A stretch of DNA of 64,000 nt from Aquimarina sp040786285 (GTDB lineage Bacteria > Bacteroidota > Bacteroidia > Flavobacteriales > Flavobacteriaceae). The stretch's first letter is position 1. Every line of letters starts with the position of its first letter. Of the stretch, positions 9,180 through 17,446 are shown one piece after another. Made by a program: the position numbers and the translations under genes. The notes under the pieces were generated by a model, which was not told the DNA's origin, did not search any database, and saw nothing but the letters and a program-made list of their open reading frames with translations. The stretch is taken from NCBI RefSeq assembly GCF_040786285.1, contig NZ_JBFMKQ010000002.1, positions 186,001 to 250,000 on the forward strand. Reading direction: 5' to 3'.

Positions 9180-10415
9180 ATGGGATTAAAACAAAAATTA
9201 CATAAACTAAAACTTAAATACAAAGGTAAAAAGATGGCTCCTGCATTTAATGCAATCCATACTTTTCTGTATTTACCTAATGAAACTACACATTCTGGTG
9301 CTCATGTTCGAGGAGCAGATGATTTAAAACGTACCATGAATACTGTGATCATGGCTTTATTGCCATGTTTAATATTCGGAATGTTTAATGCAGGATATCA
9401 ACATCATCTTGCGGCAGGAGAAATTGAAGCAGTTGCTAATGGGTTTTTTAGTGCTGGATTCTGGTCTTTAGATAATCTTATTATAGGACTTTGGAAAGTA
9501 TTACCACTGGTAGTCATTTCTTATGGAGTTGGATTAGGTGTAGAATTTCTATTCGCAGTAATCAAAGGACACGAAGTAGAAGAAGGGTATTTAGTGACAG
9601 GAATGTTAGTTCCTTTAATAGTACCAATAGATACTCCGCTATGGATGTTAGCAATTGCAGTTATTTTTGGAGTTGTGATTGGTAAAGAAGTGTTCGGAGG
9701 AACGGGGATGAATATCCTTAACCCTGCACTTACTATTAGAGCATTTTTATTCTTTGCATACCCAACCTGGATGTCAGGAGATAAAGTATGGGTTCATGGT
9801 GCAGTCGAAAGAGCAAATGAAATCGCCGAAGGAGCGAAACTAGATGCTATATCGGGAGAAACTGTTTTAGGTAGTTTAGCACAAGGAGCACAACTTGATA
9901 AACTTAGCTATAGCGTTTCAGATATGTTTTTAGGATTTATTCCTGGTTCTGTAGGTGAAACTTCTACATTATTAATCATATTAGGAGCATTATTCTTAAT
10001 CTTTACTAAGATAGGAAGCTGGAGAATTATGGCAAGTGCAGCTCTTGGAGCTTTAGCTATGGGACTCATCTTTAATGGTGTTGTAAGCGCAGAATGGATT
10101 AATCAAGGTAGTAAGTTTTACAGCCTGATGAGTACAGAATTCTGGCATCATCTAATTATTGGTGGTTTTGCATTTGGAGTTGTATTTATGGCTACAGATC
10201 CTGTAACAGCTTCTCAAACGAATAAAGGAAAATGGGTGTATGGATTCCTAATTGGATTTATATCAATATTAATTCGAGTATTCAACCCGGCATATCCAGA
10301 AGGAGTAATGCTTGCTATTCTATTAATGAACGTATTTGCTCCAACAATTGATCACTATGTGGTTCAAGGAAATATCAAGAAAAGAATGAAACGTTTAAAA
10401 CTAAAAACGGCGTAG
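9180..10415 (+). CDS. nqrB: Na+-translocating NADH:quinone reductase subunit B
   Basis: Integral membrane subunit of 411 residues, with about ten hydrophobic spans. It carries one covalent FMN and riboflavin in the known complex. The family signatures GTGMNILNPALTIRAFLFFAYP and GFAFGVVFMATDPVTASQT are present. The covalent FMN site in Vibrio is Thr236 within a DxxSGAT-like motif; the equivalent here is DAISGET with Thr228, where Ala is replaced by Glu. Three bases separate it from nqrC. Confidence 0.97.
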   Translation: MGLKQKLHKLKLKYKGKKMAPAFNAIHTFLYLPNETTHSGAHVRGADDLKRTMNTVIMALLPCLIFGMFNAGYQHHLAAGEIEAVANGFFSAGFWSLDNLIIGLWKVLPLVVISYGVGLGVEFLFAVIKGHEVEEGYLVTGMLVPLIVPIDTPLWMLAIAVIFGVVIGKEVFGGTGMNILNPALTIRAFLFFAYPTWMSGDKVWVHGAVERANEIAEGAKLDAISGETVLGSLAQGAQLDKLSYSVSDMFLGFIPGSVGETSTLLIILGALFLIFTKIGSWRIMASAALGALAMGLIFNGVVSAEWINQGSKFYSLMSTEFWHHLIIGGFAFGVVFMATDPVTASQTNKGKWVYGFLIGFISILIRVFNPAYPEGVMLAILLMNVFAPTIDHYVVQGNIKKRMKRLKLKTA

Positions 10416-10418
10416 ATC

Positions 10419-11174
10419 ATGGCAATTAACACAGATAAAAATTCATATACCATCATATTTGCCATAGCAATGGTAGTAGTGGTTGGTTCATTGTTAGCGT
10501 TTACTGCATCTTCTTTAAAAGAGAGAATTTCTGCAAACAAACGTACAGAAAAACAACAGAATATCCTTTTTGCAATGGGTATTGCCGATACCGAAGATCC
10601 TAATGAGTTCGTACCTGCAGAAAAAGCACAAGAGTTATTTGATCAATATGTGGGTGATGAGCAATATATAATCACAGGAAGTACTGCAGAGAAAACCGCA
10701 GATGCTTTTAATATCGAAGTTAAAAAAGAAAATGATAAGGTAAAGCAAGATGCTAACTATACCAGAAAATTACCATTGTTTATTGGTAAAAAAGATGGCC
10801 AAGAATACTATGTTGTGCCTATGAGAGGTAACGGTCTTTGGGATGCAATCTGGGGATATGTTTCTTTAGATAAAGAATTCAAGACGGTAAAAGGAGCATT
10901 TTTTGACCATAAAGGAGAAACTCCAGGATTAGGAGCGAATATCAAGGAAGCATACTTTAGAGATGACTTTATAGGTGAAAGCATATTAGATGCATCAGGA
11001 AACTATAAAGGAATTACAGTAAAAAAAGGAAATGCAGATCCTAAAAATGTAGATAAAAGTGATAACGAGGTTGATGCGATGGCCGGAGCAACAATTACCG
11101 GAGACGGTGTTACTGCAATGGTAAAGAAAGGAATAAAAATGTACCAACCTTATTTCGAAACTTTAAAAAAATAA
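10419..11174 (+). CDS. nqrC: Na+-translocating NADH:quinone reductase subunit C
   Basis: This 251-residue subunit has one N-terminal membrane span (IIFAIAMVVVVGSLLAFTA) and a large periplasmic FMN-binding domain. The covalent flavin motif is DAMAGATITGDGV, placing the acceptor at Thr225, the same residue number as the known site in Vibrio. The WDAIWGYVSLD and KGETPGLGANI segments are diagnostic. The FMN is attached by ApbE, encoded 5 kb downstream at 16100-17095. Confidence 0.97.
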   Translation: MAINTDKNSYTIIFAIAMVVVVGSLLAFTASSLKERISANKRTEKQQNILFAMGIADTEDPNEFVPAEKAQELFDQYVGDEQYIITGSTAEKTADAFNIEVKKENDKVKQDANYTRKLPLFIGKKDGQEYYVVPMRGNGLWDAIWGYVSLDKEFKTVKGAFFDHKGETPGLGANIKEAYFRDDFIGESILDASGNYKGITVKKGNADPKNVDKSDNEVDAMAGATITGDGVTAMVKKGIKMYQPYFETLKK

Positions 11175-11177
11175 CAG

Positions 11178-11870
11178 ATGGCTGAAGTAACAGAAGAAAA
11201 AGTGAAAGTAAAAGAGCCTAAAGAGCCTTTGTTTTCGAAGAAAAACAAGAAATTACTTACAGATCCTCTTGCCGATAATAACCCTATTACTATTCAGGTA
11301 TTGGGTATTTGTTCTGCATTAGCGATTACAGCACAATTAAAGCCATCAATAGTAATGGCAATCTCAGTAATTTTTGTTTTAGGAATAGGGAATGTGGTCA
11401 TCTCTTTAATGAGAAATATTATTCCTTCTAAAATTAGAATTATTGTACAGTTAGTAGTAGTAGCTGCTCTGGTAATTGTAGTAGATCAGGTATTAAAAGC
11501 ATTTGCATATACACTGAGTAAAGAACTTTCTGTATTTATTGGTCTGATCATTACAAACTGTATTATCATGGGACGTTTTGAAGCCTTTGCTTTAGGTAAC
11601 GGTCCTTGGAAATCATTCTTAGATGGTGTAGGAAATGCAGCAGGATATGGAGTGTTATTGATCATTGTAGCATTTTTTAGAGAACTACTTGGATCAGGAA
11701 CACTATTTGGAGCTAAAGTATTAGGAGATCCCATAGAAAAAACGGGATTGTATGCTATTGGATACGAAAATAATGGTTTCATGGTATTAGCGCCAATGGC
11801 CTTAATTACTGTAGGGATTATTATTTGGATCCAAAGAAGTAGAAATAAAGCATTAATCGAAGATCATTAA
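11178..11870 (+). CDS. nqrD: Na+-translocating NADH:quinone reductase subunit D
   Basis: Integral membrane subunit of 230 residues with six expected spans. Cys in VLGICSALAITA and in IITNCIIMGRFEAFA are the two conserved residues that contribute to the intramembrane iron centre shared with NqrE. There is an N-terminal hydrophilic extension (about 30 residues, rich in Lys and Glu) before the first conserved segment DPLADNNPITIQVLG. Eleven bases separate it from nqrE. Confidence 0.97.
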   Translation: MAEVTEEKVKVKEPKEPLFSKKNKKLLTDPLADNNPITIQVLGICSALAITAQLKPSIVMAISVIFVLGIGNVVISLMRNIIPSKIRIIVQLVVVAALVIVVDQVLKAFAYTLSKELSVFIGLIITNCIIMGRFEAFALGNGPWKSFLDGVGNAAGYGVLLIIVAFFRELLGSGTLFGAKVLGDPIEKTGLYAIGYENNGFMVLAPMALITVGIIIWIQRSRNKALIEDH

Positions 11871-11881
11871 AATAAAGAAAC

Positions 11882-12598
11882 ATGGAATATTTAGAATTAT
11901 TTTTAAAATCGATCTTTATAGATAACATGGTGTTCGCATTCTTTTTAGGAATGTGTTCATACCTTGCAGTATCCAAAAAAGTATCTACTGCGGTAGGTCT
12001 GGGAGCTGCAGTAATATTCGTATTGGCTATCACAGTTCCGCTAAACTTCTTATTAGATAAGTATATCCTTAGAGAAGGAGCTTTAGTGTGGTTAGGCCCA
12101 GAATATGCAGATTATGACTTAAGCTTCTTAACGTTTATACTTTTTATTGCTACGATTGCAACTATGGTGCAATTGGTAGAAATTGTTGTAGAGAAATTTT
12201 CTCCCGCATTGTATAACTCTTTGGGTATTTTCTTACCATTAATTGCTGTAAACTGTGCAATTTTAGGAGGGTCATTATTCATGCAACAAAAAGAGTTCGC
12301 TACGATTTCTCATGCTGCTGTTTATGGTATTGGATCTGGGATAGGATGGTTCTTAGCCATTTTAGCGATAGCTGCTATTCGAGAAAAAATCAGATACTCT
12401 AATGTACCTGCTCCGTTGAGAGGATTAGGAATCACATTTATCCTTACGGGATTAATGGCGATTGGTTTTATGAGTTTTGGAGGTATGTTGACCGGTGGTG
12501 AAGAAGAAGAGAAAAAAGAAACACAAGCTGCTCAGATTGAAGAAGAAAAGACTACAAAAGAAGTAGCCGAAAATACTAACGTTACAATACTTAAATAA
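11882..12598 (+). CDS. nqrE: Na+-translocating NADH:quinone reductase subunit E, with charged C-terminal extension
   Basis: The membrane core (about residues 1-205) has the family motifs KSIFIDNMVFAFFLGMCSYLAVS and AVNCAILGGSLFMQ, whose Cys residues match those of the iron centre formed with NqrD. The typical protein is about 200 residues, while this one is 238. The extra 35 residues after the last span are dominated by Glu and Lys (GGEEEEKKE and onward) and should lie outside the membrane. The stop codon is followed after one base by the nqrF start. Confidence 0.96.
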   Translation: MEYLELFLKSIFIDNMVFAFFLGMCSYLAVSKKVSTAVGLGAAVIFVLAITVPLNFLLDKYILREGALVWLGPEYADYDLSFLTFILFIATIATMVQLVEIVVEKFSPALYNSLGIFLPLIAVNCAILGGSLFMQQKEFATISHAAVYGIGSGIGWFLAILAIAAIREKIRYSNVPAPLRGLGITFILTGLMAIGFMSFGGMLTGGEEEEKKETQAAQIEEEKTTKEVAENTNVTILK

Positions 12599-12599
12599 T

Positions 12600-13907
12600 A
12601 TGATATTTTTAGCGTCAACAATTGGAACAATCGCTATTACCATTATTTCATTTTTGGTTTTAACTTTGGTTTTGGTAGGGATTTTATTATTTGCAAAAGA
12701 TAAATTACTGCCTTCAGGACCTGTAAAAATCACAATTAATGGTGAAAAAGAAATAGAAGTAGCTTCCGGAAGTACATTATTATCCACTTTAGGAAATGAA
12801 AAAATATTTTTACCCTCTGCTTGTGGTGGCGGTGGAACCTGTATACAATGCGAGTGCCACGTATTAGAAGGTGGAGGAGAAGCATTGCCTACAGAGACTC
12901 CACACTTTTCTCGTAAAGAATTACAACACGGGGCTCGTTTAGCTTGCCAGGTAAAGGTAAAACAAGACATGAATATCGAAATCCCCGAAGAGGTATTTGG
13001 TATCAAGAAATGGGAAGCTGAAGTTGTACGTAACTACAATGTAGCTTCTTTTATTAAAGAGTTTGTAGTGCGTATCCCTGAAGATATGGGGTATAAAGCA
13101 GGAGGGTATATTCAGATCGAAATCCCACAATGTGAGATAAAATATTCTGATATAGACATTACTGCGCACCCAGAGGAACATGACACTCCAGATAAGTTTC
13201 AGGCAGAATGGGATAAGTTTGGTCTATGGCCATTAGTAATGAAAAATACCGAAACGGTAGAGCGCGCATATTCTATGGCTTCTTACCCTGCAGAAGGAAG
13301 AGAAATCATGCTTAATGTACGTATTGCTACTCCGCCATGGGATAGGTCAAAGAATGGATGGATGGATGTGAACCCAGGGGTGGCTTCATCTTATATATTT
13401 GCTCAAAAACCAGGAGATAAAGTAGTAATTTCTGGTCCTTACGGTGAATTCTTTATCAATGAGTCTGAAGCAGAAATGCTTTATGTAGGTGGTGGAGCAG
13501 GTATGGCACCAATGCGTTCTCACTTATATCACTTATTCAGAACCTTGCAAACGGGTCGTAAAGTTACATACTGGTATGGTGGTCGTTCTAAGCGTGAGTT
13601 GTTCTATCTGGATCATTTCTACGACTTAGAAAAGAACTTCCCTAACTTCAAATTTTACCTTGCATTATCAGAGCCATTAGAGGAAGATAACTGGAAAGTA
13701 AAAAGTGATATTGATGCCGAAGGTGATGGATTTGTTGGATTTATACACAATTGTGTAATTGATAACTACTTAAATCATCACGAATCTCCAGAAGATATCG
13801 AACTATACTTCTGTGGACCACCATTAATGAATAAAGCTGTTCAAAAGATGGGCGAAGATTTTGGTATTCCGGATGAAAATATCAGATTTGATGACTTTGG
13901 AGGTTAA
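12600..13907 (+). CDS. nqrF: Na+-translocating NADH:quinone reductase subunit F
   Basis: NADH-oxidising subunit. An N-terminal membrane span (residues about 8-32) is followed by a 2Fe-2S ferredoxin domain with ligands Cys75, Cys81, Cys84 and Cys116 (SACGGGGTCIQCECH and RLACQ). A ferredoxin-NADP reductase-like module follows: the FAD motif RAYSMASYP and NADH-site segments GGGAGMAPMRSH and YFCGPPLMNKAV. The protein is 435 residues, slightly longer than the usual 407 or so because of an insert around ITAHPEEHDTPDKFQ. It ends the operon and is followed by a strong terminator. Confidence 0.97.
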   Translation: MIFLASTIGTIAITIISFLVLTLVLVGILLFAKDKLLPSGPVKITINGEKEIEVASGSTLLSTLGNEKIFLPSACGGGGTCIQCECHVLEGGGEALPTETPHFSRKELQHGARLACQVKVKQDMNIEIPEEVFGIKKWEAEVVRNYNVASFIKEFVVRIPEDMGYKAGGYIQIEIPQCEIKYSDIDITAHPEEHDTPDKFQAEWDKFGLWPLVMKNTETVERAYSMASYPAEGREIMLNVRIATPPWDRSKNGWMDVNPGVASSYIFAQKPGDKVVISGPYGEFFINESEAEMLYVGGGAGMAPMRSHLYHLFRTLQTGRKVTYWYGGRSKRELFYLDHFYDLEKNFPNFKFYLALSEPLEEDNWKVKSDIDAEGDGFVGFIHNCVIDNYLNHHESPEDIELYFCGPPLMNKAVQKMGEDFGIPDENIRFDDFGG

Positions 13908-13934
13908 AAAATAACCTTCATTTAAATACACTAA

Positions 13935-13968
13935 AAAAAACCGATACAAGTACTTGTATCGGTTTTTT
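13935..13968 (+). terminator. Intrinsic terminator of the nqr operon
   Basis: Perfect inverted repeat AACCGATACAAG / CTTGTATCGGTT with a 2-base centre, flanked by A and T runs. The T run after the stem terminates nqrF. The A run before it lets it also serve the convergent gene at 13987. Confidence 0.88.
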
Positions 13969-13986
13969 GTTGAATACCGGGGAGTA

Positions 13987-14595
13987 TTAAAATTTGTAGA
14001 TCACTCCAAGGTGTAGATTTTCAGGCCCTATTCTACCTGTATGCCTATCAAAATTTCCTTGGTTTGGGAGGAAACCACCTGAGCGAGTATCGGTTTGAGA
14101 ATAGCTATAGTCCAGAATTTCAAACTTTGTAAATAACGATAGGTTCTTTGTAATAAAGTAGTTTAAACCCATAGAAAAAGTTGCACTAAATGCATCTGTT
14201 TCTTCATTAAAAAAACTAAAATTAGTTTTAGCACTAGAGTAATCCAGAGCAAGCTCGGTGAAGACATTAAACCTTTTTTTGGGCATAAAGAAATAGCGCC
14301 CATTAACACCTACTCCAAACCCGTCGAAGTTATCAGTATTACTTAATAAAAATTCTGATTGAACTCCCAAGGAAATATTATCAGATATAAAGTATCCTAC
14401 AGATGGTTCTACAAATAATTCATTGTCAGGGGAGGATAGATCACTTATTAAACTACTGTATTTAAAAGCTCCCGAAAAGTAGAAATCGCCTTTATCAAAG
14501 CCATAACTTGTGTCTTCTTGAGAGTAGGCGGTGATTGAAAATGCGACTAAGAGAATTAAGAGTGAATACGTTGTTTTTAAATTCATAAATTTCAT
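13987..14595 (-). CDS. Outer-membrane beta-barrel protein
   Basis: A signal peptide (TYSLLILLVAFSITAYSQ) is followed by about 180 residues of alternating hydrophobic strands: FYFSGAFKYSS, VEPSVGYFISDNISLGVQSEF, GVGVNGRYFFM, FNVFTELALDYSSAKT, FSMGLNYFITKNLSLFTKFE. It ends in LHLGVIYKF with a terminal Phe. This is the layout of a small 8-strand OmpA/OmpW-like barrel of Bacteroidetes. The start could also be the Met three codons in, at 14586. No specific substrate can be inferred. Confidence 0.75.
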   Translation of the reverse strand: MKFMNLKTTYSLLILLVAFSITAYSQEDTSYGFDKGDFYFSGAFKYSSLISDLSSPDNELFVEPSVGYFISDNISLGVQSEFLLSNTDNFDGFGVGVNGRYFFMPKKRFNVFTELALDYSSAKTNFSFFNEETDAFSATFSMGLNYFITKNLSLFTKFEILDYSYSQTDTRSGGFLPNQGNFDRHTGRIGPENLHLGVIYKF

Positions 14596-14731
14596 TTTAA
14601 GATTTTATTAATGATTTGTTTTAAAAGACTACTTGTAAAATCCTGTTGTTTGTTAATGCTTTGTTAAATAAATAATGAAGACTTACTGGCTATAGTTAGT
14701 AATGTCTTTTTAGTATTACTATTTTAGTAGC

Positions 14732-15610
14732 ATGAAAAAGTATATTCTATCGCTTAGTATAGCCGCACTTCTATTTTTGATATTAAAAAACATGAGTAGC
14801 GGGAAAATGGTTGTAAATCATGTTAAAGGTGTAGTTGCTACCATTATTACAAAGCCTGATTATATAAGTGTTGAAGGTGATTCTATAGTTACAAGAGTAC
14901 TTGTCCCAAAGGAGTATAAAAGAGTAGCTTATGATGCAAATTCTTTTCAGGAATACTTGCGCCAGTATCCATTAAAACCCTACGGAAGTAAAATTATTAA
15001 TTATGATGATAGCGAGTATTTTGCACAAGATTGGCACGAAGCAATCTTAGAAGTGTCTGTACCTTCAAATGGGCTACAACAATGCGCCGATGCCTTGATG
15101 AGAATACGATCTGAATACTTATGGAAGCATAATAGAAAAGATGAAATTGGGTTTAATTTTACCTCGGGTCACTACTGTTCATGGACCAAATATGCTGAAG
15201 GATACCGCCCAAAAATAAAAGGAAACAAAGTCACTTTTCATAAAACAGCGTCGCCAAACCATTCTAAAACCAACTTTTATAAATACCTGAATCTGATTTA
15301 TACCTATGCAGGTACCTTGTCAATGCATAATGAGCTTCAAAAAATACCATTGGATGATGTACAAATAGGTGATATGCTGGTTAAACCAGGTTCTCCCGGG
15401 CATATAGAGATTATTGTAGATGAGGTTGTAAATGAAAAAGGGGATAAGATGTTTTTGTTGGCTCAAGGAAATACTCCTGCGCAAAGCGTGTGTCTTCTCA
15501 AAAATTTCGATGATACTTCGATTTCACCATGGTATACATTTGAAGAAAATCAACCGGTATACACTCCAAGTTATTATTTTGATGAGGCGCGTTTTATACG
15601 ATTTAAATGA
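14732..15610 (+). CDS. DUF4846 domain exported protein
   Basis: A signal-anchor-like N-terminus (KYILSLSIAALLFLILKNM) precedes a 250-residue domain with the motifs YDANSFQEYLRQYPLKPYGS, ADALMRIRSEYLW, FNFTSGHYCSWTKYAEGYRP and VQIGDMLVKPGSPGHIEIIVD. These match the DUF4846 family, exported proteins of unknown function found across Bacteroidetes. The PGSPGHIEIIVDE segment resembles the His-containing strand of NlpC/P60-like folds, but I do not claim the activity. Confidence 0.7.
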   Translation: MKKYILSLSIAALLFLILKNMSSGKMVVNHVKGVVATIITKPDYISVEGDSIVTRVLVPKEYKRVAYDANSFQEYLRQYPLKPYGSKIINYDDSEYFAQDWHEAILEVSVPSNGLQQCADALMRIRSEYLWKHNRKDEIGFNFTSGHYCSWTKYAEGYRPKIKGNKVTFHKTASPNHSKTNFYKYLNLIYTYAGTLSMHNELQKIPLDDVQIGDMLVKPGSPGHIEIIVDEVVNEKGDKMFLLAQGNTPAQSVCLLKNFDDTSISPWYTFEENQPVYTPSYYFDEARFIRFK

Positions 15611-15701
15611 TTTAAAAAACTAAATCTGTTTTGCCATTCTTGCGTAGGCCGTAATCCACTTTTACTACTTATGTTTTTCTGAATTATAACTTTCAAAATA
15701 A

Positions 15702-15709
15702 TATCTTTG
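15702..15709 (+). promoter_or_regulatory. Probable -7 element, almost leaderless transcript
   Basis: TATCTTTG matches TAnnTTTG exactly and ends 7 bases before the ATG at 15717. With the usual distance from -7 element to start site, the mRNA would have almost no 5' leader. Confidence 0.42.
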
Positions 15710-15716
15710 CAACGCT

Positions 15717-16094
15717 ATGACAAGGACACTTACTAAACAAGAATTACATAACCTGGCAATGAATATTGTTGGTGAAGAATTAGAGAAAAAAGGTTTCGAA
15801 TTTATTGCCATTAACAGCAAACTGGGTAAACATCCACAGTTTGTTTGTGTCGATAAAACTAATCAACGCTATTTTGTTTTGGTAAAGGTTATTTCATATC
15901 CAGATAATCCTCATAATTATGATATGATTTGGATGGAATCGTTCAAAAAACACGCTAGAGAACAAGAGGCCAAGGTGTTTTATGCAGGAGTGGGACTTCA
16001 AAATGTAGAAAATCCAAATAAACCATTGCTATTAAACGAGGATTATATTTTAGAGTACGCAGGATTGCAGAGTATTGAAACGCATCTTAATTAA
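15717..16094 (+). CDS. Small conserved protein upstream of apbE
   Basis: This is a 125-residue soluble protein with mixed alpha/beta character (LVKVISYPDNPHNYDMIWMESFKKHAREQEAKVFYAGVGLQN). From memory, similar flavobacterial proteins are often labelled NADH-quinone reductase subunit F, but none of the NqrF cofactor motifs are present, so that label should not be used here. The 5-base gap to apbE means the two are co-transcribed, and an accessory role in Na+-NQR or flavinylation is a context-only guess. The strand pattern with a conserved Lys (VLVKV) could also suit a nuclease-like fold, but that is not supported. Confidence 0.6.
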   Translation: MTRTLTKQELHNLAMNIVGEELEKKGFEFIAINSKLGKHPQFVCVDKTNQRYFVLVKVISYPDNPHNYDMIWMESFKKHAREQEAKVFYAGVGLQNVENPNKPLLLNEDYILEYAGLQSIETHLN

Positions 16095-16099
16095 AGTAT

Positions 16100-17095
16100 A
16101 TGTTTAAGAAATTTATTCTAATAGTTCTAGTTGGATTTTTGGTTTCTTGCAAAAAGGAGCCAGAACCACAATTAAACTTTACGAATGGAGAAGCTTTTGG
16201 AACTACATTTTCTATTCAATTTATTGATGAAAAAGAGGTGGATTTCTCAAAGTCCTATGATAGCCTTGTGACTGTGATTAATCGATCAATGTCAACCTAC
16301 ATAAAAGATTCTGATATCTCTAAAATTAACCAAGGAGATACGACAGTGGTTATTGATGATCATTTTAAAAACGTAATGACCACTTCAAAAAAGACATACA
16401 AAGAAACTAAAGGTGCTTTTGATCCTACTATTGGTGTTTTGGTAAACGCATGGGATTTTGGCCCAGAAGGAAAAATAATGGCGTTAGATAGCCTTAAAAT
16501 AGATAGTTTATTGCTTTCGGTGGGTCTGGATAAAATTATTTTGAAAGGCGATAAAATTGTAAAAAGTAATCCAAACACATTTATCGACTTTAATGCCCTG
16601 GCTAAAGGGTATGCTGTAGATGTATTTGCTGAGTTTCTTGAACATAATGGTTTTGAAAATTACCTGGTAGAAATCGGAGGCGAAATAAGAGGAAAGGGTA
16701 GCAATATTATAAAACAAAAACCTTGGCGCATAGGAGTCGAAGACCCTAATTTTGATGAAGAACAATCGTATAGTAAGGTGATCTCATTAACCAATGAAGC
16801 TATGGCTACTTCGGGAAGTTACCGAAAGTATAAAATTGATGAAAAAGGAAATCGCTACGCACATATTATTGATACCCAAACGGGGTACCCTCATAAATCT
16901 AACTTGCTAAGTGTTTCTGTATTAACCGATACGTGTATAGAAGCCGATGCCTATGCCACAGCATTGATGTCGATGGGTTTAGAGAAATCGAAGCAATTTT
17001 TAAAAACACATCCAGAGCTAAAGGTGTTTTTTATTTATGAAAATCAGAATAAAGAATTAAAGACGTTATCAGTAAATCAATTTCCAGACTTTTAG
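16100..17095 (+). CDS. apbE: FAD:protein FMN transferase (flavin transferase for Na+-NQR)
   Basis: Lipoprotein signal MFKKFILIVLVGFLVSC with Cys17, followed by the ApbE domain: FGTTFSIQF, MSTYIKDSDISKINQ, KGAFDPTIGVLVNAWDFGP, FIDFNALAKGYAVDVFAEFL, YLVEIGGEIRGKG, MATSGSYRKYK, HIIDTQTGYP, and EADAYATALMSMG. This periplasmic lipoprotein uses FAD to attach FMN to Thr of NqrB and NqrC. Its position near the nqr operon fits. The length of 331 is typical. Confidence 0.95.
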   Translation: MFKKFILIVLVGFLVSCKKEPEPQLNFTNGEAFGTTFSIQFIDEKEVDFSKSYDSLVTVINRSMSTYIKDSDISKINQGDTTVVIDDHFKNVMTTSKKTYKETKGAFDPTIGVLVNAWDFGPEGKIMALDSLKIDSLLLSVGLDKIILKGDKIVKSNPNTFIDFNALAKGYAVDVFAEFLEHNGFENYLVEIGGEIRGKGSNIIKQKPWRIGVEDPNFDEEQSYSKVISLTNEAMATSGSYRKYKIDEKGNRYAHIIDTQTGYPHKSNLLSVSVLTDTCIEADAYATALMSMGLEKSKQFLKTHPELKVFFIYENQNKELKTLSVNQFPDF

Positions 17096-17128
17096 AACAA
17101 CGTAAATGTCTGGATTGAAAAAAGTATA

Positions 17129-17308
17129 CTAGCAATTTGCAGCTAAAGCTCGACTAAAAGAGATAACTTCTCCTTCATGGAACGTTTCTTTGTTATCGAT
17201 AATTGTCATTAAAGTTTTGCAGTATTCTTTTCTGGTAACCCCACCTTTTAATTGTTTCAATTCACTTGAATTTAGTTGCTTGAACTGTTTTAAACTTGTT
17301 AACTTCAT
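17129..17308 (-). CDS. Double-glycine leader peptide (putative RiPP or bacteriocin-like precursor), 59 residues
   Basis: Short minus-strand ORF from ATG 17308 to TAG 17129, below usual size cut-offs. The N-terminus is a Lys/Leu-rich amphipathic leader ending in ELKQLKGG at residues 16-23. This is the C39-peptidase GG cleavage form seen in Bacteroidetes natural-product precursors. The 36-residue core after Gly23 has Cys30 and a C-terminal Cys59 (ALAANC). No modification enzyme, C39 peptidase or ABC exporter lies in this window, so the export partner must be elsewhere. It lies just downstream of the second CHAT gene on the same strand and could share its transcript. Confidence 0.62.
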   Translation of the reverse strand: MKLTSLKQFKQLNSSELKQLKGGVTRKEYCKTLMTIIDNKETFHEGEVISFSRALAANC

Positions 17309-17390
17309 AATTATATAGCTTAAAAATTTATATTAATAACTATGTTTAATGTAACAAGGGATCAAAATGTTACCCTGTATAATACTTTTT

Positions 17391-17446
17391 TTAGGACTTA
17401 AAACAAACCGGTTAGATTTCTCCGGTAGCGAGACAGTATTTTAATG
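17391..17446 (-). repeat. Methyltransferase-tail repeat, copy R1 (most degenerate)
   Basis: About 36 of 40 core bases match the 3' end of the methyltransferase gene at 24285. Read in that gene's frame, it gives KYCLATGEI, then a stop, then PVCFK. It overlaps the last codons of the CHAT gene ending at 17441 in another reading frame. Confidence 0.75.

Noticed and set aside
12452..13181. Antisense frames of 184 and 80 residues over nqrE and nqrF
   Set aside because: They are shadows of strongly conserved coding sequence and have no start context or similarity of their own.
15717..16094. Na+-NQR subunit F-like annotation
   Set aside because: No 2Fe-2S Cys pattern, FAD or NADH motif is present, and a full nqrF exists at 12600.
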